A model generated the notes under the pieces. The model was not told where the DNA came from and did no database searches. It saw nothing but the letters and a program-made list of their open reading frames with translations. A stretch of DNA of 64,000 bases from assembly GCA_963210315.1 (NCBI GenBank), contig OY723285.1, forward strand, positions 1,798,001-1,862,000. The letters are read 5' to 3'. Positions 20,356-30,906 of this stretch are shown here, piece after piece. A program made the position numbers and the translations under genes. Position 1 is the stretch's first letter, and each line of letters begins with the position of its first letter. This DNA is from Rhynchopus euleeides (Eukaryota > Euglenozoa > Diplonemea > Diplonemida > Diplonemidae).

Positions 20356-21786
20356 ATGGGTGTGCAGGGCCTGACGAAGCTGCTCAACGAGCGTGCCCCG
20401 GGCTCGCTGAAGGAGACGGACATCAAGACGTATTTCGGTAGGACGATTGCGATGGACGCCTCGATGAGCATCTACCAGTTTGTGATTGCCATGAAGAATG
20501 CCAGCGAGGCGGGAGTCGTGGAGCTGGCCAACGAGCAGGGCCAGGTCACGAGCCACCTGCAAGGCATTTGGTCCCGGACGCTGCGCATGCTCTCTGAGGG
20601 CCTCAAGCCCATTTATGTGTTCGACGGCGCACCCCCGGAGATGAAGAAGAAGGAGCTGGAGGAGCGCCGCGCTAAGGCGGCAGAGGCACAGGCAGAGCTG
20701 AAGCGGGCCACGGAGGAGGGGGACACGGAGCTGATGGAGAAGATGAGCAAGCGCACGGTGCGTGTCAGCAAGGAGCAGACGGAGGAATGCAAGAAGCTCC
20801 TGCGCCTGATGGGCGTCCCGTGTGTGGATGCCAAGACAGAAGCGGAGGCGCAGTGCGCTGAGCTGGTTCGGAAGAAGAAGGCATGGGCTGTGGGCACGGA
20901 GGACATGGATGCACTCACCTTCGGGGGGGAGATCCTGCTGCGGCACCTGTCGTATTCCGAGGCGAAGAAGCAGCCGATTCTGGAGTTCCACCTGAAGGCT
21001 GTTCTGGAGTCCCTGGAGATGACGCAGGACCAGTTCATCGACATGTGCATCCTGCTGGGGTGTGACTACTGCTCGCGCATTCCCGGCATCGGCCCTGTGA
21101 AGGCATATGACGCCATCAAGAAGCATAAAACGATCGATGCCTTCATCGCCACGCTTGACAAGTATGCACTGCTCTCCCTTTTCTAGCTAGGGGGCAAATA
21201 GGGGGCACATCAACAGCGTTGGTGTGCCCCCTGTTTGGTTCTGTTGACACTTTGTTGCCGGTTGCACGAACGAAACAAAACGAAATCCGGCGATCCTATA
21301 TTTTTGCGTGATTCATTCAGGGCTAGTTTCTGCAAAAGAGATGCACTGTTCCCTGGGTGACAAAATACCTTCCGCCGTAATCCGGCGGGCCGTTAACATC
21401 CACCTACCACTACCACGCCCTGCAGGAAGAAGTACCCTCTGCCCGACCCGTACCCCTATGCCGAGGCACGGAAGCTTTTCAAGGAGCCTGAGGTGCATGA
21501 TGCGAGCACGATGTCTCTTGCGTACCGCGACCCCGACGAGGCTGGGCTGATCGCCTACCTGGTGGACGAGAAGCAGTTCCAGCGGGAGCGGGTTGTTGCG
21601 GGTATCGCGAAGCTGAAGAAGTCGCGCCAGGCAAAGCCGCAGGCTCGGCTGGACCAGTTCTTCACGGTGACGGCACCCAGCGCTGCTGCGCGCAACAAGC
21701 GCAAGCTGGAGGAGGCAAAGACCTCGAAGAAGAACCCTGCAAAGCTGCAGAAGGGGCAGGGCGGGAAGCGCGCCATCAAGCGGTGA
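20356..21786 (+). CDS. FEN1: Flap endonuclease 1, two exons (20356-21161, 21426-21786), 388 aa
   Basis: FEN1 removes 5' flaps during Okazaki-fragment maturation and long-patch base-excision repair in the nucleus. The protein starts MGVQGLTKLL, the conserved N-terminus needed for the active site. The metal ligands are present in order: IAMDAS, YVFDGAPP, EAEAQCAEL (two Glu), GTEDMDALTFG (two Asp) and GCDYCSRIPGIG at the start of the helix-hairpin-helix. Exon 2 resumes KKYPLPDPYPYAEARKLF and ends with a PCNA-binding box, QARLDQFF, and a basic Lys-rich tail. The length is normal for the family (~380 aa). The intron is phase 2. The nearest match on the whole window to a conserved housekeeping gene; very sure. 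Confidence 0.97.
21162..21425 (+). other. FEN1 intron, 264 bp
   Basis: The donor is GTATGC and the acceptor is CCTGCAG. Reading through without splicing gives a stop at 21184-21186, while splicing restores the conserved LDK-KKYPLP segment in frame. It shows that GT-AG introns are used in this genome. Confidence 0.93.
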
Positions 21787-23824
21787 AACACAGATCACTC
21801 CAACCCCTCGGCAGGTGGGTGGCAGAAACAGTATCTTCACACGGCGCAGTGGTCGGCAGTCGGCATTCCGACTCGTCGGCCCACTAGTCGGGGTGCACAA
21901 CTCGTCGGGGGCGCGACTCCTGCGTCGTGTATGGATGTATCATCGGGTGCTCGGTTGACACGTCCCCCCCCCCCCCCCTCCTCGCTCCCACCCCCTTCAT
22001 TTATTTCTCTTCCCCCCCAACAACCCCCACCAACACATCCCCTCTAGATATAGCACCTTCAAGGTGTCTGTGCGTCGTATTGTCTTTTGATATTTTTGGG
22101 GGCACCTTCCTGCCGTGCGCCGCTGCTATGTCCGTGCGTGCCGCTGTGTGGCAAGGTTGTTATTGCCACTTCCACAAACCAGTTTTTTTGTGAGGGCGCA
22201 TTCAGTCTCACACAGATGCCAGCACACACACACACAGCAGCTGCGCCTCTTCTCATTTGTCCTCGTCACCCCAATGTGGTGCCTTCGCTCGCTGTGTCGC
22301 ATGCTGAGGGGGGGGGAGGGAATGCCTTGCCCACTTGGTTTCCCCCATATTCTTTTGCGTGTTGCATTGTGGCAATAGCGTCAAGAGAAGTGATGTGTGT
22401 GTGTGTGGGGGGAAGGCATATTTAGTGCGCCAGCTTTGCCTGCGGTGTTGTCCCGCCTCTGCTCCCCACCCGAGAGGGAGAGATCTGCCACGGTCCGCTA
22501 CCCCCCCCCTTCCAACACAACTCCCCCCCCCCCCCCCCTGCCCTTCGTTAGTTATCCCGGCCGGAACCGCCACCGCCACCACCCCCACCCGCCCAACGCG
22601 CCATGCGACACTACCCCTTCCGCTCGCCACACCATGTCTTGCAAAACCCACCCCCCGGACTGTTGCTTGGTTGGCAGGCGGTGCTGGATGCCCTTTCCTT
22701 CACTCCCCTCCACGCGCGTCTTGCGTCTTGCCTTCCACGGGCTCTTCGAGGCATCCGCTTCGCCAACACACGCGCAGCAATGCACCGGCAGGGAGAGCTT
22801 CGCGTCGATGATGCGGTGCCATTTATGTGCAAAAAGACAAGGGGCGGGGTGGTGGTGGTGGTGGTGGTGTGAACAAGACAACAAAACTGCTTCAGAGCAC
22901 CCCACGCATCGTAGAGAGCGGAGGTGTGTTGTGTATACAGTGAGGATACACATCAAAGATCAGGCATACGCCTCGGTGTACTCCACACCAACAACAACAA
23001 GACCCACGTGTGTGTCTCGAGAGGTGTCAAGAATTCACAGAGTGGGTACCCTCTGTGGCGGAGGGGCACGCCACCGGGTTGTAGATTCTCGTGCATTGGT
23101 GGGCAGCGGCGGGTTCTTCCAGGCCTCACGGTGTTTCACACCGTCCCAACAGAGAGAGGCACAGGCGTGGGCGCGGGGGAGGAGGGGGGGGGGGGGTGAG
23201 TGCCCAGATATACATCGCAGAGCCGCGATGCTGAGGCTGTTTTCATTTCCCCAATGGCATTCCGCCCAATGGGGGAGGGGGAAGGGGGGGGGCTTCGGCA
23301 CCGACGGAGGAAAGGTTGAAGCCGTGGTGGCGTTTGGTTGTTGGGGCGTCTCCCCCTTGTGGGGGGTGCTGGTGAAGACCCCTCCTCGTTTTTTTTGATC
23401 CTGGGTGCCCTGCGTGTGTGTATAAGATTTATAAGATGTTTTTTTTGTGTCAAAAGAAAAGAACCACATTGCAGGGGCTGTGTGGATGTGAGAGAGGCTC
23501 CGCTGTGCGGCTGTATATGTGACGACCATACATGTCCATGCGGAGACACTTCCCTCCCCCCCCCACCCCCCCCTCTCTCGCTGATCATACTTGCCGTGAC
23601 GCCTCCTCTCTCCTGCTTCGCCTACTCCACCACACACACACACACCCTTCCACCCGCAAGACACACAGGGCACCCAGATACACCAACAGCCCTCCACGCC
23701 CTGCCTACCGACGCGTGCGGCAGGAGTGAGGGAGAGACACCGGAGGGGGGCCGAGGCACCCTCGCAAGGCCCTGGTGGTGGTGCCCCACACCCACACGCC
23801 CCCACCCACACCACGGCCCTTGCG
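21787..23824. other. Intergenic region, no supported gene
   Basis: Poly(C) runs occur at 21966-21979 and 22528-22541, with TGG and GT microsatellites (22849-22871, 22394-22411) and poly(G) at 23181-23195. The long overlapping frames in this stretch have the composition of GC-rich noncoding DNA and no domains. Confidence 0.55.
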
Positions 23825-25618
23825 ATGGTGCCGCTGCACCCCCGCCTGTCTGCGGCAGCCATCGCCACCGCATGCTGCTGCCTCGCCACCCTCCCCGAGC
23901 TAGCCGTGGCACAGCCTACGGCTGCCCCTGCAACCGGGGTGCCCCCAACGCCCTCCCCGCCCACGCTGGTGCCTGTGGGGACGGATGCACCCCCCGCGGT
24001 GACCGACGCCCCCCAGCCCGCCTGGGCACCGCCCCCCGTGCCGACTCTGGTGCAGTGGTGTGCCGGCGACGACCGCTGTCGGGAGGAGGGGGACGTGGGG
24101 GGGCGCTGCAGCAATGAGACCCTGCAGTGCACCTGCAGTTCGCACTACGGCCCGCAGGTGCAGCATGGCGAGTGGCGGTATGACGGGTGCTACCCGCAGC
24201 GCCGCACCGCGCTGCTGGTGGTGGACTTCCCATCGGGGGCGTGCACCGGGTCCGACGTTCCCCCCGTGTCACAGCGCGCAGTCGTCGCCGCCGTCGACGC
24301 CGCCACCCTGGGGCAGGTCACCACCGCTGCCTTCCTCTGCTCGCCTGTCCGGGCCGCCCTCACTGTGGATGTGCCCGCCTCCACGGCAGACCGCATCACA
24401 GCCGCCGCGCTGCAGCAGGCCATCGCCGCAGAGGTGACGAAAACCGCCGAGGCCAAGGCCACCCTGGGCCCCGACGCCGCCGCGCTGCTCACCATCTCCC
24501 CTGTGGACGCACCCCCTTTGGGTGAGGGCGAGACAGCCGCACCGCCTGCCCAGGGGGTCCCCCAGGTGCAGCGCTGCGCGCTGGACAACGCTGCCTCCGC
24601 CCTCCAGCTGCAGGTGGGCACCGCGCGCCACTGCGTTGCCACTCAGTGCGTCTATGGGCATGTCAAGAGCCTGAAGGCCGCGCCGGGTTATGGGTTTGAG
24701 TGCATCATCACGCCGCACAGCGGCTTCACAGGCGGGTGCCTTGTTAGGGGCGACTGCACCTTCTCCCCCGGGCGGACGCAGTGCTCCTCCAATAAGGAAT
24801 GTGTTGCGGCGGAGCCTGCGGCGCCGGTGAAGCAGACGGAGTCCCTCAGGGTGCCCACGTCGATGTCGAAGGACTTCTGCCTGGAGGACAGCGACTGCGC
24901 CCTGCATGGGGATACGGAGGCGGCGTGCATCCCGCAGGTTCTGCAGGGGAGCTACTGCAACTGCAGTGCCGGGTTTGACTTCCCGGCGGCACACCTCGGG
25001 ATGTGCATGGCGAAGGGCGTGTCGCGCGTCCCCCTCGCCTTCTCCGTCGCGCTTGCCTCGGCGGGGTGCGCCAGCGTGACCCGCGAGGTGAAGACGCAGC
25101 TGACGGCGGTGATCACCAACCAGCTGGGGCAGGTGGTGCAGCTGGACCACTCCTGCACACCCGTCACACTGTTCGGCATTGCCAATGTCAACGCCCTGAC
25201 GGCAGACGGGCTGGCCACCGGATCCATAGACCTGCTTGCCCTGCTGCAGGCAGATGCTTTGAGGTACCCCGGGCTCTCCTCCCTTGGCGATATCACCTCT
25301 GCAGGTGTCGGGCAGGGGCGTGAGTGTGTGCTGCCCTACGCCACCGTCACGCGGATAGATCATGCCGGGAGGTGCCAAGCGATCTCCTGCGTGGCTGCGA
25401 CGCCGAGGCGTCTGGTGGACGGGGTGTATGTCTGCACCGCGGCGGTGGCGCAGGGTGGGGGTGACGACGGCATGCCCAGCAGGGACAAGGTTGCCCTCGG
25501 GCTTGCGGGTGGCTGTGTCCTGCTGCTGCTTGGGGCTGCCCTCCTCGTCGCCGCCGTTAACGTGAAGAAGCAGCGGCGCCTCGCTAAGGAGAACGCGGAA
25601 CCGACAGCCCCTGCATAA
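23825..25618 (+). CDS. Cys-rich type I membrane protein, 597 aa, unrecognised family
   Basis: The ATG at 23825 is preferred over upstream in-frame Mets because it starts a signal peptide (residues ~1-31, ending in ELAVAQ). A Pro/Thr-rich linker follows. Then comes a Cys cluster resembling EGF-like modules (QWCAGDDRC...CTCSSHYG, residues ~75-125), an Ala/Val-rich middle, and a second EGF-like module (FCLEDSDCALHG...YCNCSAGF, ~355-400). Near the C-terminus a hydrophobic helix (LGLAGGCVLLLLGAALLVAA) is followed by a basic stop-transfer KKQRRLAK. The protein is therefore predicted to sit in the plasma or another endomembrane with a large extracellular or luminal domain. The ligand and function are unknown. 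No intron is visible. Confidence 0.8.
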   Translation: MVPLHPRLSAAAIATACCCLATLPELAVAQPTAAPATGVPPTPSPPTLVPVGTDAPPAVTDAPQPAWAPPPVPTLVQWCAGDDRCREEGDVGGRCSNETLQCTCSSHYGPQVQHGEWRYDGCYPQRRTALLVVDFPSGACTGSDVPPVSQRAVVAAVDAATLGQVTTAAFLCSPVRAALTVDVPASTADRITAAALQQAIAAEVTKTAEAKATLGPDAAALLTISPVDAPPLGEGETAAPPAQGVPQVQRCALDNAASALQLQVGTARHCVATQCVYGHVKSLKAAPGYGFECIITPHSGFTGGCLVRGDCTFSPGRTQCSSNKECVAAEPAAPVKQTESLRVPTSMSKDFCLEDSDCALHGDTEAACIPQVLQGSYCNCSAGFDFPAAHLGMCMAKGVSRVPLAFSVALASAGCASVTREVKTQLTAVITNQLGQVVQLDHSCTPVTLFGIANVNALTADGLATGSIDLLALLQADALRYPGLSSLGDITSAGVGQGRECVLPYATVTRIDHAGRCQAISCVAATPRRLVDGVYVCTAAVAQGGGDDGMPSRDKVALGLAGGCVLLLLGAALLVAAVNVKKQRRLAKENAEPTAPA

Positions 25619-25868
25619 GAGGTTCCGCAAAAAAAAATAGTGTTTTGCGCCGGTGGGGGAGGGAGGGGCACAGTTGTTGTTTTTTCACATTATTCTCTCG
25701 TGTGTGCTTTTTTTTTGCTAAAAGACAGGTGCAGCTGGGATCGATCTGACAAAGAGCTGTGGGCTACATACACTCCAACAGGAGTTCCGAAGAAAAGCAA
25801 AGAATCCCCCCCCCCCCCACCCTTGCCGCTGCCCAACAGGGTGTCGGCAGGCCTGCCTTGTTTTTATT
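25619..25868. other. 3' flank of the membrane-protein gene
   Basis: Short intergenic stretch with poly(C) at 25808-25819. It ends at the TTTATT target-site sequence of the element at 25869-29722. Confidence 0.5.
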
Positions 25869-25885
25869 CACGGTTTGCCCCCCGG

Positions 25886-26012
25886 CAGGATCCCGGGAAA
25901 CCCCGGCCGGGCCCGGAAATTCCGGGCCCGGGACCGGGATTTTGAAATCCCGGCCGGGATCCCGGGGAAATCCCGGCCGGGTCCGGCCGGGGTCCGGCCG
26001 GGAATCCCGGGG
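25886..26012. repeat. Subterminal array of CCCGGCCGGGA palindromes (left)
   Basis: Iterated GGCCGGG, TCCCGGG and AATCCCGG units, nearly every one self-complementary. It matches the array at 29513-29705 in sequence type and inverted position, consistent with transposase-binding or cruciform-forming end sequences. Confidence 0.8.
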
Positions 26013-27693
26013 GTTCTCAGTCTCAGGTCGCTTGGACCGAGGTCATCTCAGACCTATGGCTTTCAGTCCCCAGTTTCAGATTCAGACCTGCTGATCCAGA
26101 ACCGCACCCTCTCCTTCCACACCAATTGTATCCACTGCTCATGGGTCCGAGTGACGACGATAGCAATGACGATGGCTCCATAGCAAAGATGGCTACCACT
26201 GTCAAAGCTCATCTGGAACAGAAACTGTCCCAGATGGAAGTCTCCTGTATAAATACAGGGTTCGGGGTTACCACGAGTGTAACGCAGATACGTGCAGGTG
26301 TGTCAAGAGAGTGTGCAGCTCACAGCAGTTCCGCATCCTCCTGGTTGCTGAACTCCACAGTCCTAGGACGACGAAGAGGACGACGAGGGTCGACGTAGGC
26401 TTATCTTACGCTACGGCAGGGGTGGACTCAGCCACCCCGGGGGCAGGTTGAACAGGTTGTGTGGTTCCACTGATCAACATGTAGGTCGGCCTGTCTGATA
26501 AGACTCAGCCACCCTGCGGGTCAAGTGATTACAAAAGGGTGCCTATTTGACCAAAAGGCAAAATTTCCTCCCGCCATGCTCCCGTACCACAGAGGCTGTT
26601 GTGTTTTGCCTCTGTGTATGCGTACGTTTTGCGATGACGGGGTGTGGAACCTGGCGTAGACCGAGCTACAACCAGGAACCAACGGCCCAACTCGGCGCCG
26701 TGGGTCAATTTTTGTGAAAAGGCCTTGACCAGAGGCATCCCCCTAACACTAAATTTGCTCTGTTTCACCTGAACCGACCAACCAGGCACCGTGAGGAGGC
26801 ATCAGAGCCCCTCGTGGACAGCCGCAGCACCCTTCCTTTACTAACGTCAGGTTCACCACTAGCACGAAGCATCACTGTTTTACGTCAGGTATGGCAAATG
26901 CCCACCCAAGGAAGTCGAGGAGTTTGAGCCGTTGGAAGTTACCAGAGGGACAAGCAAGAGGGATCTGCAAGCAGTGATGTCTGTTGTACCCTTGGACCAC
27001 ATTAAACTCAAACTGAACCCTCAGTCGTCCTTGATCGCCCGACAAGGTTCCTTTCAGCTTTCTAACAGATGGGTACTGCAACTGTCCAACTATCTACAGA
27101 CTCACATCCCAGAAGGTGCAGTCCAGGTTCCACAGAGCAAATTAAATGTTAGCATTTCTGCACAACTACCGGTACGCAAATCGCAGCGGCGGTGGAAGTG
27201 ACTGACTCGAAAACGGCGAGGTATCAGTCTTGACGCTGGAAAATTCCGTTCGGAAATACCAAACACATCCACAGAAAGTGGAAGGAATGGGCGCCAAGAT
27301 GATGCGAACGATTTTTGGGGGGGGGGGGGTGGACTGCTCTGTATCGTGATACCCGCGAGGGCAACCAAATGCAGAACAGGGAGGCACAGGCGCACACACG
27401 AAGGCAGCACACAAGTGGCAAGTGGCAGGGGCTGGGGTCTGGGGCTGGGGCGCCGCGCGATTCGCTTCTCCTGACTTTCTGATCCGGCAAACTACAAACA
27501 CAAAAGCAGTACATGCACTGCAACAACAACCTCCGAAGGGAGCCACAATACCCTCGTGACTCCAAAGCAGCTGATGGCATCGGAGGGCAATCAGCATCAT
27601 ACGACGTCTCACAGCTGCAGAACAAGACGTCAGACACAGACAGCAAGGAATACGATATACACACACACGGACGCACACACTGTGCCGGACAAA

Positions 27694-29139
27694 TCACTCC
27701 TCATCGTCACTCTCAGCGTCATTCACACGGAGTGACGGGAATGTCCGCCGGAAGCCACACTCCTTGCCGTACGCACCTCGCACATCTTGATTGATGGCCA
27801 AGAGCGAGAGCTTTGCGTGGGAGTCGCGGGACATAGCACTCCGGCACACGGGGATGGCTTGCATCATGACAGAGAGTGCGCTGTCAGGTGCTGTGCAGGA
27901 AGGGGGCAAGGTGAGGAGAAACAACACACGCTCAGCAAGAGGCTTGAGCGTCTCGTTGGTAAGCTGGCGTTTCCAGAATACCCTCTCTGAGCCGACCTCG
28001 TGCTCCGACACTGCCGAAGTGTACGCCTGGTACATGGGCGCGGTGACGTCGAAGCCGATGTGCTTGCCGAGGTCTTCGCGTGGCAGCAGGTCATCCAGCA
28101 TCTCCAGGGTCTCGTACCCCTCCGGAGTCAGCTGGCGCACAGAGAGGTAGAACCCCCGGCCCGTTTCCGAGGATTCGCGCCACCGGCTCTGCAGACCGTT
28201 GTAGAAGGTCTTGGACACGCGGGCTGCGAGTCCATCCCCCGTGCTCGCCCTCTGGAGGATGTCGATCAGCTCCTCCACCTCCGCGTAGATCGTCGCCGAT
28301 CCAACCGTCCCGGGTGCCTGCGCGTTGCTGTACCGCGACAAAGCGGCTCTTACCGGCGCCGCGGCACGGACGAACTCCGTCAGCATGTCCTGAAGCGCCT
28401 CAGAACCGACGGTCTTCAGCAGCACAGCAAGCTTCTCGAACGTGGGGGGAGTGTAGGCATTGCCAATCCCGGTAGCCATGTACGAGTACAGCATGGCGAC
28501 ACGCTCTTCAAAGTGCTCCGCGCAGTCGAGCATGCTGACGAAGCGTGTGTCGTAGATCCGGGGTGCACGTTTGATGGCCACCGCCTCCTGCAGAGTGCTC
28601 TTCATGTCGGCGTGTGCTGCAGACATCAAGCTGCAAAGCTCCCCAAACGTCTTTGCGTTGGCAATCGCATCCTTGTGCGCCTCGGTCACCGCGGCCTTGC
28701 AGAGGCCCTTCATCTTGTCCAGAAGTTTGTCCTGTTCCCGCGTTGTCGTCGATGCCGACTGCTTCCGCAGCTTCGCCAATAGGACACCCGCCGTGTGTGT
28801 CTGGGGGTCGCTCTGCACACTTCTTTGGTGGTCCCGCCACTTGTTCTGCTTTTTCGCGTCACCAAACACGTAGTTCGTGAGGTGGAAGAAGTCGAGCAGG
28901 GGGTCCTCGGCGGCCTTCATCATCCGACGAACATCGGAAAGGGTGTTGTTCAGCAGGTGAGCCAGGCAGGATACGTACGGGATGTGAGCCTCTCCTGCTA
29001 GGTCGCGCGACATCTTCACGTTCGACCCACCACGATCGCTGCGCACGACCCTCACCTGTTCAATCCCCACACCGACAGCAGCGAGAGATTCCTCCAGCGC
29101 GGTGCGCACCGTAAGACCTGTAAACGGGACATCCGAATA
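27694..29139 (-). CDS. hAT-like transposase, 5' end missing
   Basis: The frame is open from 29160 to the stop at 27694. The transposase-like part begins at about 29139, where the sequence preceding it ends in CTACAG, a possible splice acceptor; no upstream exon was found. Features run in the hAT order: VRSDRGGSNVKMSRDL (acidic residue in the second catalytic region), YVSCLAHLLNNTL (Cys-x2-His-Leu region), a long helical insertion domain, and a C-terminal segment CTAPDSALSVMMQAIPVCRS-AMSRDSHAKLSLLAIN at the place of the dimerisation domain. That last motif is degraded relative to typical hAT. The C-terminus is acidic. It is either an incomplete gene with unseen 5' exons or a decaying copy. Confidence 0.72.
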   Translation of the reverse strand, partial: YSDVPFTGLTVRTALEESLAAVGVGIEQVRVVRSDRGGSNVKMSRDLAGEAHIPYVSCLAHLLNNTLSDVRRMMKAAEDPLLDFFHLTNYVFGDAKKQNKWRDHQRSVQSDPQTHTAGVLLAKLRKQSASTTTREQDKLLDKMKGLCKAAVTEAHKDAIANAKTFGELCSLMSAAHADMKSTLQEAVAIKRAPRIYDTRFVSMLDCAEHFEERVAMLYSYMATGIGNAYTPPTFEKLAVLLKTVGSEALQDMLTEFVRAAAPVRAALSRYSNAQAPGTVGSATIYAEVEELIDILQRASTGDGLAARVSKTFYNGLQSRWRESSETGRGFYLSVRQLTPEGYETLEMLDDLLPREDLGKHIGFDVTAPMYQAYTSAVSEHEVGSERVFWKRQLTNETLKPLAERVLFLLTLPPSCTAPDSALSVMMQAIPVCRSAMSRDSHAKLSLLAINQDVRGAYGKECGFRRTFPSLRVNDAESDDEE

Positions 29140-29512
29140 CTGTAGCCATCGCTGTCGCCGTCATCCGCATCATCCCTCGCCCTCTTCCCTCCTTTCTGCC
29201 CTGGTGCTGCATCACCAACGAGCAGGAAGGAAAAAAAAATGAGGAGTAACAAAAGAGTACGGTGCATGTTTGCTGTTGTGGAAGGTTTCTCTGCCGGGTG
29301 TGTGTATGCGGCGCAGTTACGTGGGGGGGGGGGGGGGGGCGGGGCGGGGTTGTGGGGTCCAAGTCACGTGCGGTATATGTGAGGTGAAATAGTCGGGTCC
29401 AGCAAAAACTAATGACATCGGGTGGATCGCAAAGGGGAAGGGGGCAACGGCAGCGTGCAATGTGCAATGTGCAAAACTCTCAAGTCATCTTACCACCCAC
29501 CTACACCTGACC

Positions 29513-29705
29513 CCGGGGGGGTCCCGGGATGACCCCGGGATACCCCGGGGTCATCCCGGGATTTCCCGGCCGGGAATCCCGGGATTCCCGGCCGGGATCC
29601 CGGGATTTCCCGGCCGGGATCCCGGGATTCCCGGCCGGGAAATCCCGGGAATCCCGGGAATCCCGGAATTTCCCGGAACCCGGCCGGGCCCGCCCGGGAT
29701 CCCGC
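29513..29705. repeat. Subterminal array of CCCGGCCGGGA palindromes (right)
   Basis: Counterpart of the array at 25886-26012, in inverted position. It is longer, with about ten CCCGG(CCGG)GA(A/T)TCCC units and nested palindromes such as GACCCCGGGATACCCCGGGGTC. Confidence 0.8.
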
Positions 29706-29728
29706 CCGGGGGGCAAACCGTGTTTATT

Positions 29729-30906
29729 GCTATTGCCCCTGCCCCCGACTTTATCTATTCGACCGACCCAGCAAAGCCCATCTCCGTTCTGTCTATGTCC
29801 ACAACAGGCTACCCCTCGCGCAGCCACCACCTCGCTCCTCTCCTGCCGCTTCTCCTCTCGACCCGCTCCTGCCACTGCCGGTTGCCGCTGTCTTGCTGAT
29901 GTCTTGTTGATGTCTTGCTGCTGCACCCCCCTCCCCGATGCTCGAGTGTCCCTCCCCAGTTCATCCCACCTGGTGTAGTGACTCCAAAGATTAAACAATG
30001 TCCCACACTGCCAGAGGGGTGTTAGGGGGGCGATTTGCCTTACCCCATTTATAATGAAAGTTTCATTTCTCCTTACCAGTTACGAGCGACGAAGCGTCGC
30101 GAAGTCGTGAAGTAACGAAGGAAATCGTACGACTGAAGCTTTATAAGGATCACCTTCATGCCATTTCACAGGGGCTTACACAGCCTTTGACACAGGAGTG
30201 TGCGCTCAACGGAATGTAGCCCGGATCTGCCTTTTTTGCAGTTGCCGGGCAGGGTGTTTCTCTTATTATAGCGAAAGGAGTACGATTTCCGACAAATCAC
30301 AGGGCGGGTGTTATGCTGCATCCCCTCGCCGCTCTCTCCCCACACGCAAGGCCAGGCAGGGGCATCCAACAGGGGCTCTTCTGGTGGTCTTCGCTGGGGT
30401 GAAGAATTTGCGGGTGGGGCAGGTTGGAGGTGGTTCCCTCCCCGCCACGCCCCGCCCCGCAATCCCACGCCCCCCCCCCCCCCCCCCCCCCAATCACATC
30501 TCTTGCAATGTGTGTGTTTCCAGTGGAGGTAGACATCGAGGTTAGCTCTGTGCGACCTGCACTAAGATGGGGGTGGGGAGGAAGGGGGGATTATTTTCGT
30601 TCTAATTTTGCACGGCGGTTTGTGGTGGTGGTGGTGGTGGTGGGGGGATGCAGCGTGAGCTGGCCCCCCCTCACTTCCACCCCCACATACCCCTCACAAA
30701 ACATAAGCAACGTGTGTGGCAAAACTGACACAGTTTTTCACACACACCCACACGCTCGGTGGAATAAAGGGGACACGCGACTCGCCCCACCCCACCCCCA
30801 TTCATTACCTCTCGATGCCTATCACACCCATCTGTCAGTATTCCGTTTTTGCTGTGTGTGCTTCTCTCTTCATCTCCCCCCTTCCCCCGCGCCCCCCCCC
30901 CCCCTA
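29729..30906. other. Intergenic region with one dispersed repeat
   Basis: Contains the diverged repeat at 30121-30195 (partner of 3709-3785), a GCGACGAAGCGTCGCG palindrome near 30087, and poly(C) at 30470-30490 and 30889-30904. No gene is supported. Confidence 0.5.
30121..30195 (+). repeat. Dispersed repeat, diverged copy of 3709-3785
   Basis: GAAATCGTACGACTGAAGCT followed by a CACAGGGGCTTACACAGCC block matches 3709-3785 in order, with gaps. Confidence 0.45.

Larger units (their letters stand above)
25869..29722. mobile_element. 3.85 kb hAT-like element with palindromic GGCCGGG arrays inside both ends
   Basis: The two ends are inverted copies of CACGGTTTGCCCCCCGG (25869-25885 and 29706-29722), flanked by TTTATT on both sides (25863-25868, 29723-29728). 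Just inside each end is a ~120-200 bp array of CCCGGCCGGGAT-type palindromes. A minus-strand hAT-like transposase gene lies in the right half. The left half (about 26030-27690) shows no gene. The apparent 6-bp duplication is shorter than the usual 8 bp for hAT; either two bases have changed or this is a variant lineage. Confidence 0.75.

Noticed and set aside
24269..25630. 453-codon minus-strand frame opposite the membrane-protein gene
   Set aside because: It has no motifs and low-complexity Arg/Gly/His composition, while the plus strand has a signal peptide and membrane helix.
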